Of a DNA stretch of 64,000 bases, positions 10,701-22,800 are shown piece after piece (the first letter of the stretch is position 1; every line of letters starts with the position of its first letter). Under the pieces are notes generated by a model that was not told the DNA's origin, did not search any database, and saw nothing but the letters and a program-made list of their open reading frames with translations. The DNA is taken from positions 198,780,501 to 198,844,500 of the forward strand of contig NC_092587.1 in NCBI RefSeq assembly GCF_047663525.1, in the 5' to 3' direction. The translations under genes were made by a program, and so were the position numbers. Origin of the DNA: Anas platyrhynchos (Eukaryota; Chordata; Aves; Anseriformes; Anatidae).

Positions 10701-13700
10701 AGGTTGTTTTAAGACTGTCAGTGGTGTTTTTTGCACTTTAAAAAAAAAAAAAGTAGCCTTTTATCCAGAGGTATTACTGTTTTAAGACAGAGTCTTATAT
10801 TTGAGCAAGAGCAAAGTTGGAGAGAGAAATACCCGATTGACTTTCTCTCATCTGTAGATATCATCGAGATAGTGACACTAAGCTACCATGATGCATATGC
10901 CCCGCTTTGGCAGATGATACAACAAAAACTACAGACAGTGAAGAGTACTCTAATTGAACAGATTTGCCTTTGAAACTTATCGGACAGGGACACTCTGCAA
11001 GCTTTCCTACAGTGGGAGAGTGCCCACCTTAAAAGTTACAGGAATTGATGCCTCTATGAGGGTAGTGGACTGCTGTATGTTGTAGTATTACCATATGAAG
11101 CTTGAATTCATGAACATCTCCAGCAGCTAGAATTCAGCAATCGTTGCTGTCCTTGGTGGGCTCATAAAACCATAATTAAGGTTGGAAAAGACCCCCAAGT
11201 TCATCTAGTCCAACTGTCCCCTCTACCATCAATATTACCCTGTCGTGGCTTAACCCGGCCGGCAGCTAAACACCACGCAGCCATTCGCTCACCCTCCCCC
11301 TCCCTCTCTGGGATAGGGGAGAGAAATGGAAAGTGAAGCCCGTGAGTTGAGATAAAGACAGTTTAATAAGACAGGAAAATAATAATAACAATAATAATAA
11401 TAATAATACAATGGTGATAATAGTACTACTACTAATATGTACAAACAAGTGATGCACAATGCAATTGCTCACCACTCGCTGACCGATGCCCAGCCTAACC
11501 CCGAGCAGTCCGGCCCCCTCCCCCCAGCTAGCCACCCCTATATATTGTTCAGCATGACCCCAGATGGGATGGAATACCCCTTTAGCTAGTTTGGGTCAGC
11601 TGTCCTGGGTCTGTCCCCTCCCAGCTCTTGCTGCACCCCCAGCCTGCCTGTTGGCAGGACAGAGCAAAAGGCTGAGATGTCCTTGGCTTGGTATAAGCAC
11701 TGCTCTGCAACAATTAAAACATCGGAGTGTTATCAGCACTCTTCTCATCCCAAGCCAAAACACAGCATTCCACCAGCTACTAGGAAGAAAATTCTGTTCT
11801 AACTGAAACCAGGACATCTAAACTACATCATCTTAGGAGAGGCAGTTCGACTGACAGGTGGGAATCCTGAGGCTGATACCTTACACTGAAATGCAGTTGT
11901 TTCACAAGTCAGTAGGGTGAGCAGTTGAGGAGGTGTTGATTATCAAACTAATCCTTTAATGTGATTTGTTTAATCACAGAAACAGTGGCCTGATCCAGAA
12001 TGCTAGGCACCAACTTGAAGGCACTTTAGAGTCTCTGAAGGCTTTATTTACTGTTACTTTTCACTTGTGAAATATCTTCTCGGAAGATGAGATCTAAGTC
12101 AAGTGACCAATAAGTGCTGATTTAATATCTTCCTTGGCATTTGTGAAAAGGAAGTACTCTGATAAGTTCTGTTAAGCAATATATCAAAAATAGTAGAATG
12201 CCCCAAAAAGGGTGCAAAAGGGATTATGAAAATTCTAGGAGACATGACTGAAGAGTGGCTTAGGATACTTCATTTGCTCAGCTTAGAACAGACTGAGAAG
12301 TGACCTCATTGCTGTCTACAGCTTCCTCTTGAAGGGAAGCAGAGAAGAGAGGTAATCTCCTCTCTGGTGACCAAGCGATGGGACAGAAGGGAATGGCATG
12401 AAGTTGTGTCAAGGGATGTTCATATTTGGTTATTAGGATGTTCATATTTGGTTATTAAATTTTTTACTGAGGTTGTGGTTGGGCACTAGAACAGGCTCCC
12501 TAAGGAAGTGGTCATGGTCCCAAGCCTGTCAATGTTCAACAAGTGTTTGAACAATGCTCCTTGATGCTGTCCAACTCTTAGGTTACCCTGTGGAGATATG
12601 AGTTGGACTTGATGATCCTTGTGGGTCCCTTCCAAACCAGGGTGTTCTGCGATTCTATGACTTGGTTGTCATAGAATAATATGGTCTGAAAGGAACTTCA
12701 GGACATCTTAAGATCCAACTTGTTATTCAAAAACAGAGTGAAATGCATACCTGAGTATTAGTAATGCACGTTACCTTGCATTTCACTAATGTGAATCTGT
12801 CTTAGTCTTTCGTAAGTAAAAGGGTTCAGTGTTAGTTTTGCAGTTGCTTTTGATATTGAGAAATAGGAAGCTTGCTTATCCCATTGTTTAGTGGTAGGGA
12901 TTCCATCAGCTAGACATGCTTAATTTGAAGACTTCTTTCCTTAAAAATTATAGAGAGGATTACAGCCTAAGTAAGTAAGTTACCCTCTGTAATCTTTCGT
13001 TCATGTTATTGCTGTAAAAGAAACCACAGATTACCAAAATGGAAGTAGAGTGGCTAAAGGAGTATGAGGAAATATAGCAGCACGTGATAAATGCATTTTT
13101 TTTCCCTTCAGACAGCTAGTTGACTTTGGGCAAGAATTTGTAATACTGATCATCACTGAACTTATTTCACAATTGTCAGTGGTCACTAGAGTAGAAATGG
13201 TTCCTTACAAACCGCCTGGCCTTATGACGTGTTGATTTTTTTTTTAATCCAGTAAATGTTGCATTACACATGAAATAGAAATACAAAATATCTAGTCTTG
13301 ATTAAAAACTGAAAATGGTTTCTTCCCTCAAATGCAATTTACACTCTTCTAGGATTGATTCCATTGCCGTCTCCTATAAAACTTCTAGGGGAAGATAAAA
13401 TACCCAGTTCAGAGCACACTTAGAAGTTTTTTTTGAAGAATGATTGCTTATTGTTTAAAATAACCCTACCATTTGCACCCGTAATAACTTAATCATAGCA
13501 GACTTCACTTGCTTAGTGTTGGTCATAATCTAGCAGTCCTTGGAGTAAAATAGGGTGAACTAGAAAGCTAGAGATGGCCTTCCTACCTGGAAATGGAGCA
13601 GGGAGCAAGAGGAAAGCATGAAAGTCGTTTCTTAGAATATTGCGTAGCCTTGATTACTATTTAGAATGTGGTAAGTCATTAGATGCGGTCCCTTTGGAGT

Positions 13701-16700
13701 TCATGGAAAGGAAGAATTATCAGTCTGCCAGCACTCTTGCTTTATAGCAAGAAGATACAGAATTGTTATGTCTAATGCAGAGTAATTGCATATTGGTTTT
13801 TATTACTTGATAAAATGACTTAGTTTTATTCTGAAATAACTTCCCAATTTACTCACTGTTATGAAGTTACAGATTCTGGATTGGCCTTTTTGATTCATGA
13901 ACAGTTTGATTTTGATTTTTTGATTTCCAAAAGAAAGATCTTATATTTATGAGCCACTTTGGAAGAGAAACATAGTTTATCCTAGCATTTCAATAATTTA
14001 GACTATTTCCCACTTCTAAAACGTGTTTTTTGTTTTTTTTTTAATGTTAGAATTGTTATAATGTGATAATGCAGAAAATGAAACTCCAAGGCTGGTCTCA
14101 TACCATCCCTTAAAACTTCTGCTCTTCTGAAAATGCCTACAGAGCAGCCATAACACAGAGTTTGCACATCTCCTTTTGTGGCTGTGGGTTTGGGCTTGTC
14201 AGGAAACCCATTGTTTTCTGTCATTGTTTTAAAGTTTGCTCATAAATTTTAAACTCAGTTTGCTGCACTGAAGTTAAATTATGTGGCTGAAAACCCAATT
14301 GCAACAGAACAGAAAGTATCCTGACTATACTATGATGCTTTAGCACTTTCTTCATACTCTGCCATTGAGCAGAGGACAGAGATGCTGGGCTAAATGCTGA
14401 GTTGTATTTCAGCCAATACAGTACTTTATGTGTCTCAAGCATAGAGGTTCAATGAAGTACTATCTGAACTTGCAGTGTATTTTTACTTAATGTCAAAGAA
14501 TCAAACTTTTAATAACTAAAAGGAATGCTGTGGGCTTGTATAAACTGTGGCCTTAGCAGAGCTACTGCACTACATGAATACAGCCTGTTTGATAATGCAC
14601 ACTTCAGTTAGTTTTGTTTTTTTTTTTTTTTTAATAGTCATTTGTTCTTGTGACTTACTAAACAGCCACATACTCAAATTTTTGTAGGACCTCACAGACT
14701 TTACAAGCTATTTGTTCTTTCACCTGGAGACTATGGGCAAATGACTTTCAACACAAAAGGAGTGGATTGGGTGAGCTCAGCAATGCATTTGTTTTCCACA
14801 GATTGCTGTAATAGAATAAGTAAATAAGCACTAGCACTATTTTACTTTTATACTTTTGCATAGGCTTGTCTATCTAGACTTGCCAAGTTAAATGCAGTTT
14901 CTTACTGGATTTGTGCATTCTGCTTGTCACAAGTCATGGATATTCTGCTTGGTGTTTGCAGCACACAACTTGTTTGTTTATGGGATTGCACACTTACTTA
15001 ATGTGTGCTGCTGAAACAGCACACATGCTGAACTTGGATGTGAAGTAAGTGTGCTGACGCCTGGCAGAAGCCTTAGCATGTGCTTCTGCTGGATAATATA
15101 AGGACTCTCTGTATGGCTACACAATATACCAGGCTGTAAAGTGTTTTTCAAGTGATAGCAATAGCAACAGCAGTGGAATAGTATAAAGAGCTAGAGTGAG
15201 TCTGAAAGGAAGATCAAGGCCTATTTGTTTCAATCATTTGATGTCTAATAAATGCTGAAAGAGGCTACTGCTTTGGAGAAAGAGTCTTGTAAAAATCTAG
15301 GTTTATCCCTTAAGTTTATCGGTATTACAGATTTGAAGGGTAGACCATCTGGTGGATAAGCAATTGGCTCGATGGCTGCACCCAGTGAGCAGTAGTCAAT
15401 GGTTTTGTGTCCAGGTGGAGGTTGGTGACGAGTGGTGTCCCTCAGGGGTCTGTCCATAGACTGGTGCTTTTCAATAGCTTCACCAGTGACACAGGAGATG
15501 GGATCGAGTGCACCCTCTGCAAGTTTGCAGATGACATCAAGCTGAGTGGTGCAGTCAGTGCAACAGAAGGAATGGATGCCATCGAAAGGGACCTGGACAG
15601 GCTGGAGAAGCGGGCATGTGTGAACCACATGAGCTTCAACAAGACCAAGTGCAAGGTGCTGCACCTGCACCTGGGCTGGGGCAACCCCAGACGTGAGTAT
15701 GCCCTGAGCGAAGAACTCACTGAGTGCAGCACTGCATAGATGGACTTGGGGGTTCTGGTAGGCAAAAGGCTCAACATGAGCCAGCAGTGTGTGCACTTGC
15801 AGACCAAAAGGCCAACTGCATCCTGGGCTGCATCAACAGAGAAGGGGCCAGCAGGTGTTTTTTTGATGTTGCTGAAATGTACATGCTAGAGTTGGTAATG
15901 CTATTTAATTCAGTAAATCAATTGAATGTTGATTTCTAACAATCTTAGTTGGACTCACATAGCTAGCAATATGATTCCTGCTGTTTCCCTGAAGTGTAAA
16001 AGTGAAAGCATAGATTCCTAAACTGCGTAATGCATGTTCTTTGGAAAAAAAAAAAAAAAAAAGCATATAGTTTGTGTTTGCTTGCAAGATAGTGTTTTGT
16101 TCTGATAGTCTCACTTTCTGTGCTTGTACAGTAGGGTATCTGCAATCCCGTTCTAGTTTAGAATGTACTTCCTGTATTAAAATACATAGCTGCACTTGTA
16201 AATTTGATGAGAAACAAGGGGTAAATCTTCCCAAAATTATTAGTGTATGGGGTAATTCTGCTTCCTAGAACTTGAGTTGGCTTTTTGCCTGAACATTGCT
16301 TAAACTGTGAACAACAGATTTAAGAGGAGGGGATGGCAGCCTGTGTATGTTGCAATGCTGTATCCTGCAAGGTCTCCGTCCTTTCTTTCCTGTTAGGGAG
16401 ATTTAAAACTTAAAACTTGAAACAGTTAATTTTACCAACACTAGAATTACATTTAGATTATGTTGTGATGACCTACGCAATCAAGACCAATAAAATATCG
16501 GAAAGTTTACCTGGGTTCAGGTATCTAATAGCAAGCCTTGAAGTTCAGGTACATGAAATCTTCTAAGGTTAGGATTGGAATTGTTTAGCTGACTTCTGGC
16601 ATTAAATGAAGTCATGTGAGATGTCTCACTAGAAAAAATGTTTGAAATGGAATTCAAGTTTCGTGTTTTCAAGTCTTAGAATTTGAACTGTGAGTGTAGT

Positions 16701-16830
16701 TTGTGTGACTTTTCTACAGGATTTGTTCTGAAACGGTCAGATTATGTTGGATTGAGTGTACTTGAAGCTGCAAAAATGAACATTGGCTTATGAAACTATC
16801 ACATAGCATGGCTGCAGTGGTCTGCTATCA

Positions 16831-16865
<35 letters not shown>

Positions 16866-19800
16866 AAAGAGGAAACCATGTTTGTAAGACAGCAGAGAAA
16901 GTGGATGCAGTAGTAGTCCAGCAATTGCTGGTGGTCACTGCTGCATGGCTGTTATCCTCTGAAGCGTGCTGTTCTGCTGGGAGTTCTGCAGGTGTGGTGG
17001 TCTGCCAGCAGCTTCGGTAGTTCAGCGCCATAATTCATATGCATGTGAGTTGGTGATTGTGTAGCTGGTGGTACCGTACTGAACCAACTGCTGAAGTTGG
17101 TCATCCCCCTGTCTGCCTGTGCTTTGAGCACCTAAAGCAGATCCTCTAAAACTGGTACTTCCAGATTTGCTAAATCTATCCTTGTTAGAGCTCTACTCTG
17201 ATCTGGGTATGAAATCCTACATGTGGTTACCAATGTAATACTGATTTAATTGTGTACCCTTCAGGAGTAAGCAGTTGGTGTCATTGTTATGGCAGCAATG
17301 ACTTTGCAATCTCAGTTTGGCTCTTAAAACACATTGCTCATTTGGGAGTTAGCTGGTTCTAGGAATTAAGCACAAATGCTGTTTAATGGCAAATGTTGTT
17401 GAACAATGGACAAACAAGGCAAGTTGTAGTTTCAATTTGCAATTTGGCTGATAACTCACTACCTTTTTTTCTCAGTGTGAATAAGTCCTAAATCTGTGCT
17501 GCTTGTTATGAATTAATATAATTATTTGTGCTAGACAGGATCTGCATCTGAATGGTATCGAAAGCAGGCCTGTTCATTGATACCATTCAGGATCTGCATC
17601 TGAATGGTATCGAAAGCAGGCCTGTTCATTGAGTATTTTTCAAGTATTCAGCTTCAAGGCCATCAATAATGGTTGTGCATAGTCTTGTTTAAATCTAGGC
17701 ATGTTAGGTCACCCTGTTTGGCAAAGAGTGGGTTGGACTAGATGATATCCAGAGGTCCCTTCCAACCTCAACCATTCTGTAAAATCAGGCAGCTCTTAAA
17801 AAGGGCAAGTAGGTATTCATTTACACTATCGTGTGGAGCTAAATAAAGTGCTTTCATGGTAACTTATTGATGCAAAGTCAGTAACTTTTTGTTTGCTTAT
17901 GTATATTTCAGTAATGCTGTTGTGAAGAGGGTATTTCTCAAAAGTTATCTCTGGACCTTGCCCTTGTATTTGGCCAAGTGTACTTCTGCCTGATATTGTG
18001 AAATCTTTCTTCACACTAAGATGTGATCAACAGAACAAAATAACAACTTATCCTTTTAGTGCCTGATCAACAAACATGCTTGTTTTGCTAGACAAGCATG
18101 GATTTAGATGTGAAGCCTCTGCAACTTCCAAACTGGGGACCAAGTAAACTCCCGTTGTTCTAAAACAGTCAGAGGATTGAAACCTTTAGTTATACTCTTC
18201 TGATTGATAGACTTAATTATTTCATTGTCTTCTCCTTCAATTTTCCTGTCGAACCGTCATACTCACAAACTTGCTCTGTGGTCTATCTTGAGGCGCTTCC
18301 ATTGCTGTAAGCCACCATCTTTTTCACTGAAGAGGCTGATCAGCATTTTGTTGAAATATATCTCCAAATCCATATATCATATGTACGTATGAAACTTGAA
18401 CAGGATGGGATTTAATGAAGACTCCTTGGATTAGGAAACGTGGATTTCATTGAAGTAATCTATGATTAGAAAAGCAAAGGTAAAGGTTTTGTAGTATGAA
18501 TTTCCAAGTTCCTGTGTAACTTAATACTAAACAGACTTGCGCCATGAAGGATGAACCTTAAAAGATTCCCCATCCCCACCCTTCATCCCCCTGAAAAGGC
18601 ATTCTACTAAGAAAGAATTGCTAATTTAGTAAACTTTTTCATGTAGCTGGGTAGCATGTTAGTTAGCATGTTAGTTGTAGGTGTCGTATGCAGATGTACT
18701 TCACTGAATAGATTCATGTATTATTATTCTTCCGTGGTGGAATGAAGACCCATGGACTTGTTACTTGATGCTTTAGTAACGCTCTCCTACTCCCCCCCCC
18801 CAATTCCTATTGAATTGCACTCAATGGATCATCCTTTTCGTCTTCAAACATTTGCAGCAGACTATGGTTACTTTTGACTAGATAGGGATGTGGTGCAAGA
18901 ATCCACAGGGGCCTTGAACAGAATGATAAATGTTAAGATGTCTATTACACTTTATCTAGAAAATTAGCTGTTCAGCCCAAAGAATTACTATGCATTAGTC
19001 GATACAAGTACTGATACATGGTATGTTGTTAAAGGTGCAAGTCACAGTCCTTTAGCAAGTTGATAAAACTGTTTTCTCTCATTTACCTGATGTTCTCCTG
19101 ATGCTTTCTTTTGAAATCAAACATGATGTGGGTTGATCTAGAATGTTTGGCCACTTCCTCTGAAACAGAACAGAAAGCAGCTGGGTGCATAGGGACTACT
19201 GGTATGCTAGCAAGTGCAAGTATTTAACACAACATAACTTCTTCACATTACAGTATAAAAAGGAAGGCCAGAAGGTAACCAGCTACTGTAATGAGACTCT
19301 ACCAGGCTGGGTACATGATGTACTTGGCCACAACTGGGCTTGCTTCAGTGGACAGAAGATTTCTTCATCTCCCTCAGATGTTCACGTAAACCAGCTACCT
19401 CTCCATAAACCCCAAGGAAGGTAAGCAACAGATAAGTGACCTTTCACTGGATAAAACATTAGGTAACTGTGCTTCAGGATTCAGCAGAAACCATATGGAT
19501 CGGTTCTGTGGCTGGGGATGAAATTAATGCCAGTGGTAATGTTGGAATAAACCTTGAATGTACAAAGACAGGGGAGGCTGTGCCAGTCATATCACACAGA
19601 TGCTCCTTCAGTCTGTGTTTTCCTGCAGTTACAGTTGAAGCCCAATTACAAAACTGGCATGTCTAAAAGAGGTGGTTGTATCCTGCCAGTTCTAGGCTGT
19701 CTTAAATTTCAGAAACCTTGCTTTGATCCAATGATTGCATAGCTACTTATTAATACATAGCAGAAGACTAGTCCAGAATTAGAGCCTTCTCTATATTTAG

Positions 19801-22800
19801 TTTGGAGAATGTTTTTACATTTCAATCCCTGTTGCTTTCTTATCATGCTGTTTCATTTCTTGTTTGCAGACTTTCAAGCAGACGCTATGTGCACAACTTT
19901 GACTTTGTAAATGCTATCAATACTCAACAGAAGTCCTGGAGAGCAACAAGATACAAGGAGTATGAGAATTTTGCCCTGGAAGAGCTAACTAGGAGAGCTG
20001 GGGGTCTCTATTCCAGGACTTCAAGGTACTGCAGCCTTTTGCTTTCTCATAAAGCTACATCCACTGCTGCCAAGAATCTGCTTGTATTTATTTATCTTGA
20101 CCTTTCTTAGCTGGGTTTTGTCTCGTAGTTTAGATGTTTAATGTTTCAAGCCCTTCATCTCACTTTCATGGAGTTCCAACATATTTCACCGTTTGAATGA
20201 ATATTCTTAAAACTGTTGTGTAAAGCAGTTGTGACAAATGGGGTTACCCACCCTTTAATTTTGCCCAGTAACTTTCTAGTGTGTTCATACCCACAAAGAA
20301 GTGGGGACAGTGTTAGGTGCAATCTCACACACCTGTCTACCCGTCAGTAGTTTTCCATAGCCTCAAGCCTGTGCAAGACAGTCTTCCTGGTCCTCCTAGT
20401 TCATAATTGCAATTAAAAAGCAGTATTCTGTTACTAAACACAAATAATGAAGTTTTTCTGAAGGGAGTTCTTGGTTACTTTGGCAACTTGCCTTGCCAGC
20501 AGCCAGGGTACTCCCTGCTGGGAGTGTAGTGAAGTAGAATGAAGTAGCCTTGTGAGTATATTTAAGGTCTTGCAGGTCACATGACAGAGTTGCAATAAGA
20601 ATGGATGCATGGTTCTCCTTCTTATAATTCTTTAATGTGAGAACTAGAGTTCTTTGATTCAGAGTTTCCCTTTGGCTTTTTTACCTTTATATTTTCACAT
20701 TTTCTACTTCGATACTGCTGTGGGTAGAATGCTGCTGATTCTTCCAAGCTGTGTCAGTTGTATCTTTTTGGAAGAAAGTCATACAATACTGTAATTGACT
20801 TGCATGGGAGGATTGTGCAGATGATCATGATGTCATTTGTAGACAGATGTTTCCTTGTAGGTGGTGTTAAATACAAAAACCTCTTTGGAAACTGTTGCAC
20901 CGTGCAGTCCTATGACAGAGTTTTGTCATGCTAATGCTTTCAGAACAGACTCCAGTGCCTGGTGTTTGTGAATGACACTTGATGCACAAGTTATGGGATG
21001 AGCATCAGGTTGTGAATGCTGCATGCAGGAAGCTCTTGGCTTGCTGGTACATGAGCATCACTTGGCTGCAAGTGGTAAATGAGGACAAGTAGCACTTAGT
21101 GCTGCTTTAATAGTCACAGTAAAAACTTGCTCCAGGGAAGTCTCTTGGGCAAGTGGGACTGCATTTTTTGAAGTGTTGATATAAGCCATGACATAGTGTC
21201 TGCAATTAAACAGTCTGTACTTGCTGTCAATGCATGCTGCTGAGGCGAGGTGCCCTCTGCAGATAGAGATTCTGCATACCTGGTTGTAGAAGAGAGATCA
21301 AAGAGCTGTTGCAGAACTACATTGCTACCGTTGCTGAGAGTTACCTTGGCACTTCTGATTAGTTCAAAAGTATTTGACCTAACCAGCTTGTAGATGCTTC
21401 ATAATACAGTTCACTCTGGGAGGGATTTGAGTAGGTCTTGCATCCTGCTGAAACTAACCTTTTGAGATTGACGCCCACTCAGCCTTGATGGAGACTATTT
21501 CAAATCACTTAGTATGAAACTAAGCAACCAGTAGAAGCTGGAAGATGGCAACAGTGTTACATGATCATTTCCTTACCTACTGTGATATGTTACTCAGAAG
21601 TATATATTTTTTTCTTATTTTTTTAGACCAAAGCCAGCACCTCTAACACCTGAGTTACTCAAAAAAGTTTCAGGCTTACCAGAATCCTGGGACTGGAGAA
21701 ATGTGAATGGTGTCAATTATGTCAGCCCTGTTCGGAATCAAGGTAAAAACAAACAAACAAACAAACAAAAAAAAAAAAAAAAAAAAAAAAAACTCTGGAT
21801 GAAATGCTCTAGAGTTCCTTAGATACGCTGAGATACTTAGATACCCCTTAGAACTCTGTATCCTGCTGTTAGCAAGATCTTATCCCACTTTTTTAGTGTC
21901 CTGTAGTTGATAGATGGTATCTTTACTATGAATAACTTGTGGAAACTGGGTGGAGTTCTGGGTGGCAACATTTGGCCAAAATAGAAGGTGCTAGTGGTGG
22001 CAGTGCTGTTATCCAAACAGCAGGGTCTTTGGCTGGAGTGAAAGCCAGCAACCACAGTGCTCTGCATAAAGACAGTTGTCAAGACTTGTCCAGATAGTCA
22101 CAGTCATGGCTTTTTGCATGCTGACAGAACTGATCTATGTTTAATTATTTACTTAAATCCTGCTGATGGCAAATTAGCACACAGCTTTAATGAATAAATC
22201 CATGAAAATTGTTTATGCTACTCCCAAATTGTATCACTTTCCTAACTTTAGGAGTTGCTTAAATGGCTAGTTGCAAGAAGAGCTGTTGGTGTGAAAAATA
22301 TGTATGCTGATAGATACATAATACCTGTGGAAAAACAATGTGTTAAACATACCAAAATGGTGTTCTTCTACTCTATAGGCAGTAGTTTTACAGCATTGTG
22401 ATGCAAGATACCTGTTCTACCTCTTAATTAGATACCTATATACTGGAAAGCAGATGTGGACTAAGTTAATATGTCCCTTTCCTATATTTACAAACAAATT
22501 TGCATATGCTGGTAGCTATCCAGTTACAACTTTTAGGGGAACAGAATATATTTCTTGCCACCATGCTAATGCTACTTAAATTACTGGTCCTTGGTTTATG
22601 GTTTAGTTTTCTGCCAAATTCTGCCAGCTAGTTTCCTGGTAGCAAAAGCATAGAAAAGCTTGTGCATTCTTTGTGTAATACTGCAAGACATGGCAGGCTT
22701 TGTGGAACTAGAGTTGTCTCATATTGTAATACTTATTCTCTACTATATAGTCAAAGCTGATCTGAGTCAGGTTGCTTATAGAGCATTAATGGCCTTTTTC

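Larger units (their letters stand above)
9017..19253 (+). other. CTSC: CTSC intron 2, transposon-rich
   Basis: 10.2 kb, over half of the gene. It carries two solo LTRs and at least five CR1 pieces, plus a 27-bp poly(T) at 16833-16859 and a local inverted duplication at 17536-17632. Unique stretches between them (about 9993-11160, 12726-15340, 15870-17530, 17790-19250) hold only short open frames without family signatures. Confidence 0.9.

Noticed and set aside
9443..11816. The two LTRs as the ends of one provirus
   Set aside because: The 1.25 kb between them has no primer-binding site next to the LTR and no gag, pol or env motif. The second LTR is flanked by CR1 on both sides.
14003..14442. 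Two adjacent minus-strand frames in CTSC intron 2
   Set aside because: Protein-like in places, but no family signature, stops between them, and A-rich low-complexity ends.
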